DNA of 64,000 nt from Hygrophila difformis (lineage: Eukaryota; Streptophyta; Magnoliopsida; Lamiales; Acanthaceae), in assembly GCA_030278955.1 (NCBI GenBank), contig JAOANR010000014.1, forward strand, positions 39,073,453-39,137,452, written 5' to 3'. Below the pieces are notes generated by a model, which searched no databases, was not told the DNA's origin, and worked only from the letters and a program-made list of their open reading frames with translations. Shown here piece by piece: positions 45,201-59,596 of the stretch; positions within the stretch are counted from its first letter, which is position 1, and each line of letters starts with the position of its first letter. The position numbers and the translations under genes are program-made.

Positions 45201-45830
45201 AGGCTGTAATGCTGTTAACTATTAATGTTGCCTGCCTTGTTGCAATTTTTTGTTTGTTGAGGCTCCGTTTACCTTGATTTGGATTGTTTTTTAGTATTGT
45301 AGTTTAGAATTTGGGATTTATGCTTTTCTTTTGAGTTTGAACTCTATTTGTTTCTCTATTTTATGTCTGTTCATGTGCTTGAACCACTCAGTGTTTAGGA
45401 CTTTTTTAATTGATAAATAAATTTAAAAAGTTAAATCTTTTTTGGACCACTGTACCGGATGGAAGCATCAAGGAAGGAGCATGGTTGAGGAGGAAAATCA
45501 TTTTGAGAAGAAGCGGACTTTTTAGGTTTTGAATTGAAGTTGGAAGTGGGGTTGGTACTAATTGTAGGATTGAAATTATTAGGAAATGTGATTTGAGGAT
45601 TCACTTGTGGTTATTGCCATTGGTCATTAAATTGAATGGGAGGTTGTATAGTGTATGACGAATTGTTGGGATTTGATTTAAATAGGTTTTGATTTTTGAA
45701 CATTAATTAGAATTTGATGGTGTGTATAGTTGGAAGGTTTGAAGAATGGTTGAAGTTTCTATGGATTTGTTGATTCGTGAAAATAATATATTTACTCCCT
45801 TTTTTCCCTTTTTGTTCCCTTGTTATTCTT

Positions 45831-46016
45831 TTTTTTTTTTTGAGAAATAGATTTCATTCATCAAGCAAGTCAAGTGCAACGTCTCACACTCTCCATACTT
45901 CCTGCTACAAAATCAAATGGATCGAACACTACATTAACAAACATGTTAAAAATAAGGCCACAACTGTGTACTCCCACTGTGAATCCCCCCTATTACTTCA
46001 TTGTCATGGAAATAAA
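45831..46016 (-). mobile_element. Short LINE-like insertion inside the Helitron
   Basis: A 186-bp insert beginning with a T run (poly(A) tail on the minus strand) followed by GAGAAATAGATTTCATTC, resembling a plant L1 3' end. The exact 14-bp TSD CCCTTGTTATTCTT is at 45817-45830 and 46017-46030. It has no coding capacity. Confidence 0.8.
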
Positions 46017-46159
46017 CCCTTGTTATTCTTATTAGTTAGGCTTTTATTTTCTTAATGTGTTATTTTATCATACAGATAGCATTTGAAGATCTTTTATGCT
46101 TGTGTCTTCTGTAAATTTTCATACTATTGTCCACACTAAAGTTTTAATGATTTCTTCAG

Positions 46160-46258
46160 GTGCCAGATGACATTTTAATTGATCGATGTGTTGGTAGAAG
46201 ATTGGACCCTTTAACTGGAAAGATCTACCATTTAGAAAGCTTTCCACCAGAAAATTAG
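46160..46258 (+). pseudogene. Captured adenylate kinase exon fragment
   Basis: It follows an AG acceptor and reads [20 protein letters not shown] then [12 protein letters not shown] and a stop. This is the part of plant organellar-type adenylate kinase that leads into the LID domain (GRR.DP.TG.IYH). Only this exon piece is present, about 32 residues of a protein of roughly 250, so it cannot be active. Confidence 0.75.
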
Positions 46259-46388
46259 GAAACTCTATACGTTTGTGCTTAATAGAATTTCGGGTAAGCA
46301 ACTAGGTTTCAATGAAGACCAGGTGAAATAAGACCGACCCTTTTGATAGTGAAGTTGAATATCAAGTTTTGGTTATAATATGTTCCAG

Positions 46389-46620
46389 GCATTAGTTTCA
46401 GGACAGATAATGGGCCTTTTAAGGTCAGGCAGTTAAAAGTTAGGCATAGATGCTATATTATCAATTTATCGTAATCTGAATTGAGTTCCATTTGTTGATT
46501 TCTGAAATAATCTTACCCAGGCTGCAGTGGAGAGTTTCACCACCAAGATTGTGAACGTGATGAAAGCTGAATGCTGAAAGGATCTTTGAAACTCAAGGTG
46601 GTCCAATAATTTTATCTCAG
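46389..46620 (+). pseudogene. Captured beta-galactosidase (GH35) exons
   Basis: Two pieces with splice sites: 46389-46423 (GISFRTDNGPFK) and 46521-46620 (AAVESFTTKIVNVMKAE, a frameshift, then ETQGGPIILSQ followed by GTAATC). These are consecutive segments of plant beta-galactosidase just before the catalytic region. The intron between them is retained, showing capture from genomic DNA. The frameshift (duplicated GCTGAA-like bases near 46566-46576) shows decay. Confidence 0.8.
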
Positions 46621-46836
46621 GTAATCTAAAGGTTTTTTACCTTTTTTTCTTGTTCTGTAACCCCAGTTTCAACTATAATGCATATGGATACTATCATCTG
46701 TAATTGGAATCCAATTCAACTGGAACATGTACATCAGTTTTCCAGCTTGGTTTCTATACTTAAGGTTGCCTCAAGCCCTAACATTTTTCGTTCACCTTCT
46801 ATACTGCGATTGGATTGTGTCTCATATATATGTTAG

Positions 46837-49204
<2,368 letters not shown>

Positions 49205-49312
49205 GGTTATATGACAGAACATACACCATTCATAGTATTTTTTTAAAAAATGAGATAGCTAGGCTTCCAGAAACATCATTCATGACAACTACATAACACT
49301 TAAAATCTACAC

Positions 49313-49353
49313 GCCGCCCCGCGCAGCGTAGCGCGCGGCAGACGAGTTCTAGT
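49313..49353 (+). other. Helitron 3' terminal hairpin and CTAGT end
   Basis: A nine-base-pair GC stem with a three-base bulge and loop AGCGTA, then nine bases and CTAG/T. This is the rolling-circle termination signal of Helitrons. Confidence 0.85.
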
Positions 49354-49368
49354 ATGTATATATATGTC

Positions 49369-49545
49369 TAATGTTTTTAGGATTTTATGCATTTGAATAT
49401 CTCAAGTTTAGAGGTGTGATAATGTGAAACTGGAGTTATATTTATCTGGTCTAATTCCATTCTCTCCTTATATCTAATTTTGCGTCCCTAAAGCCAGAAT
49501 CAGGTGAGATATTAAAATGCATAAAATCCTAAAAACATTAGATAA
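49369..49545. repeat. Inverted repeat, about 37-bp arms
   Basis: TCTAATGTTTTTAGGATTTT at 49369 is mirrored by AAAATCCTAAAAACATTAGA ending at 49545. The arms match almost perfectly over about 37 bp around a roughly 100-bp loop, so it may be a tiny MITE or its remnant. Confidence 0.8.
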
Positions 49546-50919
49546 GCAATTCGAATCTAGCAAGCACAGCCTTGTAGACAAGGGATGCAACTTTCAAGGA
49601 CAAAGACAAGATACCATCAGAGTTAATACAGAAACGTAACACAAATTGTAAATGGAGTAATTTGGTAATCGCTGCGACAGCAGATGACAACATGACTCAC
49701 TTTCAGACACTGAGCAAGCTGGACAACGACTCTGGACCTTCTCATACATGCTAGAACTCACTGGAACATTGGACAATATGGTTTAGTATAATGTTCAATA
49801 AATAAGAGACTGCGAACATAATTTTATAATTGTTTCTACTGTATCCCTTCAAAATTCACCAACATTTTTGCTCCACTTCACACAGAAAACAAAACATTGA
49901 CTCACCTTTGATGGTTTTCCAATTCTCTCATCATTCAACAAGTCCCTAACTGGAAAATAGGCAACCTCTATGCAGAGGTCAAGGAGATTACCATCACATA
50001 AAGTAGCTATGTAGGCACAAATATTATCAATTGATTTATTCCAAATTCTTACGGGATAATTCTATTCAAATAAGAAACAATGCATTCGTTTAAAATGATT
50101 TAAAGAAATCAAATCAAATAACAACAAATAAACAAAGGGTCTTGCAACAAACCAAATCAATATTTATGATAATGTGTCAATGAAGCATTTCTACAAACAC
50201 CTAAGATGTATGATTCAATGAACACCTAAAGTTTTTCAAACGAAATGCAGAATTATCCCAATATGCAAAAATTGAAATCCATTGCAATGTAGCATCCACA
50301 TTTTCCAATTCCTCTCCAAAACTAGCGAAATAGATTGGAATATTGAAATCCATTGCAATGTAGCATCCACATTTTCCAATTCCTCTCCAAAACTAGCGAA
50401 ATAGATTGGAATTTTTTTTTAAAAAAAAATAGGTTGATATGGATGAACCTGATGACTTAGCACGGACCGCCGGATGAGCCTCATGTCACCGTCCAAGCAC
50501 AGCTTTGCCACGACGATGTCATGTCAGTCGACTTTGGGCAACGACAAGATATTTTTATTAAAAAGTTGAAGAAGAGCTTTGAAGATAATGGAGTTTAGAA
50601 ATCTCAGACTTTTTTGGAGAGATTTTGGGCAGTGGGCACTATTGTTTCTTCGTATTTTAGGTGATAGAATCAAAGGAAGTCTAGCTGATTTCAAATCTGT
50701 AGATTTTTTTAATATCCCAAAAAGAAAGACTATTTTGGATTGGACCGAAGAGGAATTGAATTAGTAGAAGTGGGCTTTCTCTGAATCCCAACACGATTTG
50801 TTATTGGGCTTTATAAGGAGGGGTAGCGTATCAACTATCGACAAAGGGAGCAAATAAGGGCTTGCTTTATTCGACTTTGCTCCTCCAATCCAACTCCAAA
50901 TTTCTAATAACAGTTAGCA
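49546..50919. other. Intergenic, no recognised gene
   Basis: Noncoding apart from a 61-codon ORF at 50579-50764 that I do not recognise. 50440-50540 is more GC-rich and might be a gene remnant. A 71-bp tandem duplication occurs at 50271-50412. Confidence 0.5.
50271..50412. repeat. 71-bp perfect tandem duplication
   Basis: The block ATTGAAATCCATTGCAATGT through TAGATTGGAAT occurs twice head to tail without visible differences. Confidence 0.9.
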
Positions 50920-50929
50920 TTTTAGTATA

Positions 50930-53900
50930 GGAAAAAAGGTTATATTCGTCCATTTTCTTTTCCAAAAAATTAAATTAGTTTTTTTTATATTACCAAAACA
51001 GTCCGCTATAAATGTTAATTATGTCCAAATCAGTCAATTTTTCACTAATTATGCCCTAATTGCTGACGTGGCAAGGGTCTTAATTTAAACCTGACACGTG
51101 GGTATAATTGTAACACCCCGGATTTGATAACCCAGGCCGGGATGCCACCGCCACACCTCCCCAAGCAAGACACGAACCATTTCGAGCTCACTTGAAAAGA
51201 TGCTAAGGCTAAGTTGTATCAATACTTTAGAAAAATAAATTAAAATCATTCAAACAGTGCCCGAATGTTTAAATCAGAGTTAATTCTAACATGCATAATT
51301 TAAAAACAGTGCGGAAGCTCAGTAAGGGCCAAACACGGCCAAACATGAGTTCAAAATTCATAAAAGAATTTAAAAAAAATTAAGTGCGACAAGTCTTCGG
51401 AAGTTCCCATCCGAAATGGTAAAATGCCATGCGCTAATCTTCCACATCTGAAAAAAAATAGAGACAACGTATCTTATCAGTACAACGGTACTGAGTAAGT
51501 TATGATATAGCACAACGAATTTCAAAAGTTTTTAGGAGAGTATACAAAATAATATATTTATTTAAAAAGACGAGTAAATAAATTAATTTAAAATCTCTTA
51601 CACATATTCCACAAATATTTTACCAATGTTCATTTTAATCGAGAATAACCATTCTTGGGGAATTAAACCCGCAAGAGCTCAAACACATTATTTTACCATT
51701 GTTTGTTTTGATCGAGGACATCCAAATTACCCGCTTGGGCACTTATGTCCACAAGCCGTCGGTATCAACGATCCTGGGCCGAAGCCTTTTCAGATCAACA
51801 TCCGCTTGGGCGCTTATGTCCACAAGCCGGCAATAATAACGATCCTGGGCCGAAGCCTTTTCAGATCAACCCACCTCTGGGACTCGTACCCACGAGGGAT
51901 GTGAAAGCAGTGACCCTATACAGACCACTCCGGAGCCCTAGATAACCCATACGGATACATCTAGGAGTATAGACTCTTACTATCACGAAACCATAATATC
52001 ATTTGCGCCATTTTGGCCACAAAAAGAGGGGGCGGCCCAACGAGCTCACGCCAAGTGCACTTACACTCTAACACATTGGGCATCCCACTCGATCAAAACT
52101 TACAAAGTTTCAAAACCACATTTTTATCATTCCATAATATTCACCACATATCCAGATTTCATATATATCCAAAAACGAGTAACAATCGACTCTTAGTTCA
52201 TCGAATATACCAAATAGCCTTTACCGATTAAAAGTAACACTGTGGCAGTTTTCAAAATCGCATTTAAAAATGCAACAAATTATTTTAAAAATTCTGGAAA
52301 AATTACAGCGGCTAGGGAACATCAAAATAAGCATTTTTCATAGAAATAGTCATCTTAAAATTCGGACTCTAAACTGGTCGTTTTAACCCATTTCAGAAAG
52401 CCACTGATTTAAGAATTTCCATACTTCAGTATATTCGACCTCAGTGTGTTCAAAATTTCATAACAATTTCAAACATGCTCCAAAAATCATGAAATTTTAC
52501 AGGGATGATCTAGACACATAATGGAACAATTCTTATGAAGACTTCAAACACGAAAATCTATCATAGGCAGGGTGAAACGAGCAAACAAAATCTGATCCCA
52601 TACGAACACCAACACTGGCAGCAGATATACGCAGAATACCAGATTCGATTTTGATGACCAAATCATGTCCAAAAATTATGAAAATTTACAGAGAGCATAG
52701 AATGTTAGGAACATTTTTCATTTAGAAAAGGTTTTCCAAAAACATGCGGATCTAAGTCGAATTCGTGGAACTTCACAAACTAGTCATGTAGAAAACCCTA
52801 GTGACAGATTTGCTAACGAATGGAAATTGGTCTATAACTCGGTTGGATCTCAACCAAAACCTCTAAAAATCGACGTGCACAGTACTAACTTACTTGGGGT
52901 GAAGTTTTAATTCTTCAAATTGAAGATAGAACCCTCGGACTCTACGAGAATGTCCCACGAACGCAGCAACACTTCATTGCCATGATTTTGAGATATAGAA
53001 TGAAGAGATCTCTTGTTAGAGCATGTTCCTACGAATCTATATGGAAGGAATTGAAACCAAGGATGAACTTACATCAGGGTCTTGATGGGAAGTCGTCCAA
53101 AATCCTCCCTTGCTCGAGCTCTCCTCAGAAACCACAAGAAAACACTCACAACCTCACTATGATTTCTGAAATTGAAACTAAGGGAATAATGGGTGGTTAT
53201 GGACTGATTAGGGGGGATAAATGGGGTGATTAAGGGCTGTAAATAATGATCATTAAGGGTGCAATGATGAGGGGAATGGTTCAGCTCTCCTTCAGTCGAA
53301 ACTGACCATCTAGAAGCCTCTACATGAAAACCTATCCACACTCATCCTCTTGTTCTATTGAGTTCAACAATTGTGGGATGATTCTCAACACCTTGGATGG
53401 TTTTCTTTCTTCAAAATGATGTCCATACGAATTCTATAACTCCCAAACATTGTCAAGTGGTTGTTTCAATCATTAAGCCCAGAATTAAATGAAGAAAACC
53501 GAAGTTGTAACCGAACACACATTTAACTAGGCTAAATTCGATTCACAGTGACCTAGGCTCAAAGATTTGAATGCTGGGAACAAACGACTAATCCAAAAAT
53601 TCTAAAATTTTACAGGCGTGTTCTAGACACAATTTGCAACAACTTTCATGTTGAACACTTGAAGAGATTCACGATCTAAATGGATGTAAAAATTCAATCT
53701 TTACAGATAATAAAAATCTGTCAACTTGGCACACTTAGGGAATTTGAATTCTAATCAAATAAAGAGATTTGGGCTATTCTTGGGCTTATTTAATGGGTTG
53801 TTTTTGGGCTTTCTTTTCTCGTTTTATAACCCATTTCATCTTCGACCCAAGTAATGATTCGCTCGAAACCCTATTCTGAATTCTACGATGAACTATTTCC

Positions 53901-55147
53901 GAGCAATAATTTACTCAAATAAATTATTTTTGTCTTCTCGGAATTATTTCGGTTTTGAATAAGTAAAGTCGATTTCTCGGGTATTACAATAATATTAGCC
54001 CATTTTCTTTTATTTTTTGCCAATTCAGTCCTAAATTTTTGTTTTGTTCCATTTAGTCCTCTACCCAAATCAGTCAATTTTATATTAATTGGTCTCCAAC
54101 CTTTTAAATTATTTCATTCAGGTCCATAACCTTAATTTTTTTTTATTAGTTCATATATCAAATAAATGCCCAACATACTTCCGTAAATAAAATTAAACAC
54201 CAAACCTCATACATACAATGGGTTTGACTGTCTTGTTACCCGGTCTTCCAAGCTCCGGGTACGCACTTCCTCCAACCACCCCACCGCAACCGATGGTTCA
54301 TTGGTTTTGGATTCCTTTAGCAACAATCAGCACAATTCTACTTCTTTTACTACCTTAGGACGTAGAAATGTTGGAGTAAATAATTTAATTTTAATTTTTG
54401 GATAAATGATTTAATTTTACATTTTGGAAGGTTATGGATGCAGGAAGCCTGGACAATAAAATCCAGACTATTTTTTTAAAAATATTTTTAATAATATTTG
54501 AATAATATTTTAAATATTATTCAATAAAATCAAGGGTTCTTGTATCTATAACCTTTCAAAAATTAAAATTAAATAATTTACCCAAGCCTTGCTACGTCCT
54601 AAGGTAGGAAACAAAGTAGGATTGTGCAGATTGTTGTTGAAGGAAACCGGAACCAATGAACCATCGGTTGCGGTCGAGTGGTTGGAGAGAGTCCTGAAAT
54701 CCCGGAGCTTGGAAGACCCAGTTACAAGGCAGTCAAACCCAATGTATATGGTGTTTAATTTTATTTACGAAAGTATGTTGAGCATTTATTTGATAAATGG
54801 ACTAATAATATTTAAGGTTTTTGGTCTGAAATGAAATAATTTGAAAGTTTGGAAGCCAATTAATATAAAAATGACTGATTTAGGTAGAGGACTAAATGAA
54901 ACAAAATAAAAGTATAGGACTGAATTGACAAAAGATAAAAGAAAAAATGACTAATATTATGCCCACGTGTCAGGTTTAAATTTAAACCCTTGTCACGTCA
55001 GCAATTAGGGCATAATTAGTAAAAAATGGAATGATTTGGACATAATTAGAATTTGTAGCGGACTGTTTTGGTAATAAAATAAAAAAAAAATATCTGATTT
55101 GGATTTTGAAAAAGAAAATGGACGTATTTAACATTTTTTTTTTTTCC
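50930..55147. mobile_element. Foldback Mutator-like element 2, split by a solo LTR
   Basis: The outer ends read GGAAAAAAGG at the left and, inverted, GGAAAAAAAA at the right. A 10-bp direct repeat TTTTAGTATA flanks it (50920-50929 and 55148-55157). The left arm (50930-51108 continued at 53994-54420) mirrors the right arm (about 54545-55147) at roughly 85 percent by eye. Without the inserted LTR the element is about 1.33 kb and nearly all inverted repeat. There is no transposase. It shares terminus type with foldback element 1. Confidence 0.88.
51109..53988 (-). mobile_element. Solo LTR of a large LTR retrotransposon, 2.9 kb
   Basis: It starts TGTAACACCCCGG, ends GGGTATTACA and is flanked by the 5-bp TSD ATAAT (51104-51108 and 53989-53993). 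It contains no coding domain, no PBS and no second LTR copy, so it is a solo LTR formed by LTR-LTR recombination. On the minus strand it reads TGTAATACCCG ... CCGGGGTGTTACA, the end pattern common in Gypsy (Tekay/Del-type) LTRs. Strand and lineage are inferred from these ends. Confidence 0.8.
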
Positions 55148-55157
55148 TTTTAGTATA

Positions 55158-55771
55158 TGTCCTTTCCTTACAAGGGAAATTATGTCAAAATCACACATTA
55201 TGTAAGGAAATGGTACAGTACTGTGAATGTGATCTCCCACTTGAGCTTGTGGGGTTGTATAAACTCTTCGTACTTTCTATGTTTTAATTATTCCTATTAG
55301 ACTCCATAATTGAAGTACATTTGAATGTATCATTTTTTGCAACATTTACTGTGTAATGATTGTGAAGTTTTTCTATTTTAGTTATAGTTTTATTTTTAGA
55401 ATGCCAAAGGAAAAATCTAGAGAAAATGAATCAACAAGTGTCTATTAAATTAAAGCCAAAAATACTTGAAATCAGAAAGAAATGCCATCCAGATTAAATT
55501 AAGAATCAAATCAATTCAATCTAAACATAAATTTTAAAAATAATTTATAAAAAATGTTAAAATTAAAATACTTGGCACACATATAATTCAATTATTGGTT
55601 GGTTCAGTAGTAATTAAAACTCACTTAGATTATACTTCAACCCCAGAACCACCCAGACAAAGCTAGATATTAATCGACCTAATATGCCCAATATGGCAAT
55701 ATTAATGATTAATGTCAAATTTGGCAAAAAATACCCGGTCGTATATACTCACTTATATGGTCATACATATA
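55158..55771. other. Intergenic, no gene
   Basis: A/T-rich sequence without coding, RNA or element signal that I can support. Confidence 0.6.
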
Positions 55772-57201
55772 GAGCCCGTTTGGATTGACTTCTAGAGGCC
55801 GTTTGGAATGGCTTCTAGAAAGGTGCTTTTGGCTTTTGTTTCTGCCAAAAGCACTTCTAATGGAAATTAGGTGTTTGTTTTGACTTAAGAAAAAGCAAAA
55901 AAAACACCTCAAAAAGCCAAAAAAGTGCTTCTGGGAAAAGCAGCCCATGGGGTGCTTCTCCCAAAAGCAGAAGCCAAAAACACCTCGTAAAATGTGCATG
56001 GACTTAGGCCCGTTTGGATTGGCTTTTGAAAAAAGCAGAAGCCAAAAGTAGAAGCAGAAGCAGAAGTCAAAAGCAAAAGCATGTAATTTTTGTGTTTGGA
56101 TTGAATGTTTGAAAAGCGGCTTTTTCTAAAAAATATGTTTGGATGAATAAAAATGAAAAGTGCTTTTAGAGTGTGGTAATTACCAAAAAGGACATGCTAC
56201 TTAATATGATAATAAGATATATTTATAGTGTAATTTATATTAAGTAGTGGGGGTATTTAAGTCCTTGCACATTTTACGAGGTGCTTTTGGCTTCTGCTTT
56301 GGGAGAAGCACCCCCTGTGCGGGGGTGCTTCTCCCAGAAGCACTTTTTTCACAGGGGGTGCTTCTCCCAGAAGCACTTTTTTCGCTTTTCGATGTGCTTT
56401 TGCTTTTTTCTTAAAAGCCAAAACAAACACCTAATTTCTACTAGAAGTGCTTTTGGCAGAAGCAAAAGCCAAAAGCACCTCCCTAGAAGCCAATCCAAAC
56501 GGGCTCTTAAATACCCCCACTACTTAATATAAATTACACTATAAATATATCTTATTATCATATTAAGTATCACGTCCTTTTTGGTAATTACTACATTCCA
56601 AAAACACTTTTCATTTTTATTCATCCAAACATATTTTTTTAGAAAAAACCGCTTTTCAAACATTCCATCCAAATACAAAAGTTACATGCTTTTGCTTTTG
56701 ACTTCTGCTTCTGCTTCTACTTTTGCTTTTTTCAAAAGCCAATCCAAACGGGCCCCTAGGGAGGTGCTTTTGGCTTTTACTTCTGCCAAAAGCACTTCTA
56801 GTAGAAATTAGGTGTTTGTTTTGACTTTTAAGAAAAAGCAAAAGCACCTCGAAAAGCGAAAAAAGTGCTTCTGGAAGAAGCAGCCCAGTGGGTGCTTCTC
56901 CCAAAAGCAGAAGCCAAAAGCACCTCGTAAAATGTGCAATGACTTAAATACCCCCACTACTTAATACTATAAATTACACAATAAATATATCTTATTATCA
57001 TATTAAGTAGTATGTCCTTTTTGGTAATTACCACACTCTAAAAGCACTTTTCATTTTTATTCATCCAAACATATTTTTTAGAAAAAAACCGCTTTTCAAA
57101 CATTCCATCCAAACACAAAAGTTACATGCTTTTGCTTTTGACTTCTGCTTCTACTTCTGTTTTTGGCTTTTGCTTTTTTCAAAAGCCAATCCAGACGGGC
57201 C
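55772..57201. repeat. Cluster of MITEs with GCCCGTTTGGATTGGCTTTT ends
   Basis: At least three to four complete or partial copies of one small element in both orientations. Termini read GCCCGTTTGGATTGGCTTTT (55774 variant, 56008) and, inverted, AAAAGCCAATCCAAACGGGC (56736-56755; a variant ends at 57199). Interiors consist of repeated AAAAGCAGAAGCCAAAAGCA and its complement plus a shared A/T block (CCCCCACTACTTAATAT). Several copies abut directly, so the block could fold into large hairpins. ORFs here are translations of these repeats. Confidence 0.75.
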
Positions 57202-57213
57202 AATACTCACTTA

Positions 57214-57890
57214 GACCACCTTTATCCATGATCCCACCACCATGGTCCCCAACCGTCACCTCATTATGGAGATTAAAAAAAAAAAAAGAATTGAGTCTTG
57301 GTCCCCAACCTTGGTCGACCAAAAAATAAATTAGACCACTTGGTCTCATCTTCATTGACCAATGGGATAGAGACATTTGTCTCATTCCTATTGGTCAATT
57401 AAAATTTTAAACAAATTCTATTAAAATTATTATATTTGTTATATTTTAAAATAAAAATAAATTAAAACTATACCATATTTTATAATTTTTCATTCTCTAC
57501 AAATAAAGACCACTCTTGCCATATTTTTGTTAAATACATCATTTATCAATTTTGATATATTTAACCCATTTAAAAATTTACAGAAAATAAAAATAAATAA
57601 AAATATATTAAAATTTTATATTTTTTATTCTTTACAAGTAAGACTAAAATATTTATATTTTTTATACATTAAATTTTTTTTTTATATTTCAACATAATTT
57701 AAAATTTTATAAATTAAAATAATTATATATAATATTGTGGTTGGATGGTTGGGTGGTTATCGATAAAGTATGTAAAATTTGGGTGGTTGGGTTGGGATGT
57801 ATATTGATGAGTTGGATGAGAGAGAAATTAATTAAATAATGAGATGGTTGGACGGTTGTATGGTTGGGGTGGTTATGGATATAGATAGTC
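57214..57890. mobile_element. PIF/Harbinger-like MITE
   Basis: A 677-bp element flanked by TTA (57211-57213 and 57891-57893). The ends match imperfectly when inverted: GACCACCTTTATCCATGATC at the left, GACTATCTATATCCATAACC at the right. A 3-bp TTA duplication is the PIF/Harbinger signature. The centre is A/T-rich and noncoding. Confidence 0.6.
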
Positions 57891-57895
57891 TTATA

Positions 57896-58149
57896 CTTCC
57901 TCCTCCATTCTTGTGAAAGTGAAACATTTCATTTGTTGTTATTGTTTATGATTCAACTCCGATTCAAATTTTTATTATAGTTATACAATTAAAAAAAACA
58001 TAGTCTAGTAAGATATTATTGGATTCGTCTTATCTTGGAGTTTTAGAATATGAACGTTTTTATAGTAATTTTTATGTGTACATAATTTAAGTGATATGTA
58101 TTAAATTGCGTGCTGTAATGAATGTTGTAGTTTTAAAAAACAGGGGGAG
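57896..58149 (+). mobile_element. Stowaway-type MITE
   Basis: 254 bp flanked by TA. It starts CTTCCTCCTCC, ends GGGGGAG and shares internal sequence with the copy at 59078-59334. Confidence 0.6.
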
Positions 58150-59077
58150 TATGACATTTTAATTATACTCCTTCCATTTTTTATCCATAAGGTGGACTAT
58201 TTTAAATATCTTTTTCATTTGTTCTTTAATTATATTATGTTTAAATATTCAATTATAAAAATAATAAACATTTACTATAGTAGAAAAAATAGTTTTACTT
58301 AAGTAGTGAGTGAAAAAGTTTTCTTTCATTTCTAAATGGTGTAGAATGGTTCCAAACCATTTTTAAATTGCGATGCCTTTAAATTCTTGTACACAACAAA
58401 ACGTTAAGCTTTTGCGCTCTTGTAATTTTTTTAAAAAAATATTAAAAAAATAAAATAATTCTATCTATATTATTAAAAATATTTAACCAAAATTAAGGAC
58501 CTCATATTAAAACCCTTAAGCGGATGGGTCATTCCCCTATTCAACATATTCATATCATAATTCAAGATGAACTAGACTCTTACAAAACGGCGGCGTAAAT
58601 CGTCATTTATCTTTGAACAATTTTCTCATAATGGCTGCCAAATTCTACATGATTATTTCTTGAAAAGTTTAAACTATATATCATCAAGTGGCTAGAGTTT
58701 TTTTTTTTTAAAAAAAAAAACCCAACTCCATTATTAGAAATGCATAGTACACTTCCCTTTTAATTTGTGTGGTATGTGCTCTCATCACTTTCTCAGACCT
58801 TTAATGGCTCATTCCAAAAGAAATAAAAAATAACAAAGCATAGTATACAATAGTTAATCAATGGCTCAATAATGTAACACATTTGACAAAGATAAAATGG
58901 GATTGGTTTGTGCAATTTTTAATTATTCCAACTCCAATGTCTAGATAAAGGCAGACCCCAATCATGAAATATGGAATACAACTTATTTATAATTTGTCTT
59001 CGAGGAATTAACGGACACAATGTAAGAGAGTAGAAATATCGATTAATAAATTATTCATATCTCAGCTTTAATGATTA
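58150..59077. other. Intergenic, no gene
   Basis: A/T-rich. A stretch starting near 58168 (ACTCCTTCCATTTTTTATCC) may be another Stowaway-type piece, but its other end is not clear. Confidence 0.5.
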
Positions 59078-59334
59078 CTTCATCCTCTCACTCCTTTTGT
59101 TACAAATTATTTTTTGACATTATTCACTATTTAACTTTGATTCAAATTTTTATCATAGTTCTGTAAGAAAAAACATAGTCAAGTGAAATCTTGTTAGATT
59201 CGTCTAATCTTGTAGTTTTAAACAATCAACTTTTTATAACTTTTCGTTGTACAAAATTTAAGTTATTAGCCATTAAAAATGTGCATCGGCATCCGTGTCC
59301 GAAGGGTGCATAACAAATACTAAGACGGAGGAAG
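59078..59334 (+). mobile_element. Stowaway-type MITE
   Basis: 257 bp flanked by TA. It starts CTTCATCCTCTC and ends GACGGAGGAAG, with internal similarity to the elements at 28332 and 57896. Confidence 0.65.
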
Positions 59335-59429
59335 TATATATCATGTTGTTTCTCTTGTTTTCTTGTGTTGATTATCAGCTTTAAATATCTCTATTTTTTA
59401 ATGTTTTTTTTAACTCATCCAACACGTAG

Positions 59430-59596
59430 TACAATGCACATTTTAAATTATTAATAACTTAAGTTCGGTATAAGTAAAAATTCTAAAAGTTCGATATCTA
59501 AAAACTACAAGACGAGACGAATCTAATAAGATACAACTTAACTATATTTTAACTTGTATAACTATGATAAAACTTTAAATTATAAAACTAAGGAAG
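59430..59596 (-). mobile_element. Stowaway-type MITE, partial, inverted
   Basis: Reads as the reverse complement of the inner and end part of the neighbouring family members (TACAAGACGAGACGAATCTA). It ends AAGGAAG followed by TA. The other end is degenerate. Confidence 0.5.

Noticed and set aside
54589..54834. 81-codon ORF in the foldback element
   Set aside because: It lies in the right inverted arm, and the mirrored sequence in the left arm does not maintain an equivalent frame.
56281..56904. ORFs in the MITE cluster
   Set aside because: Translations of AAGCAGAAGCC-type repeats with repetitive peptide products.
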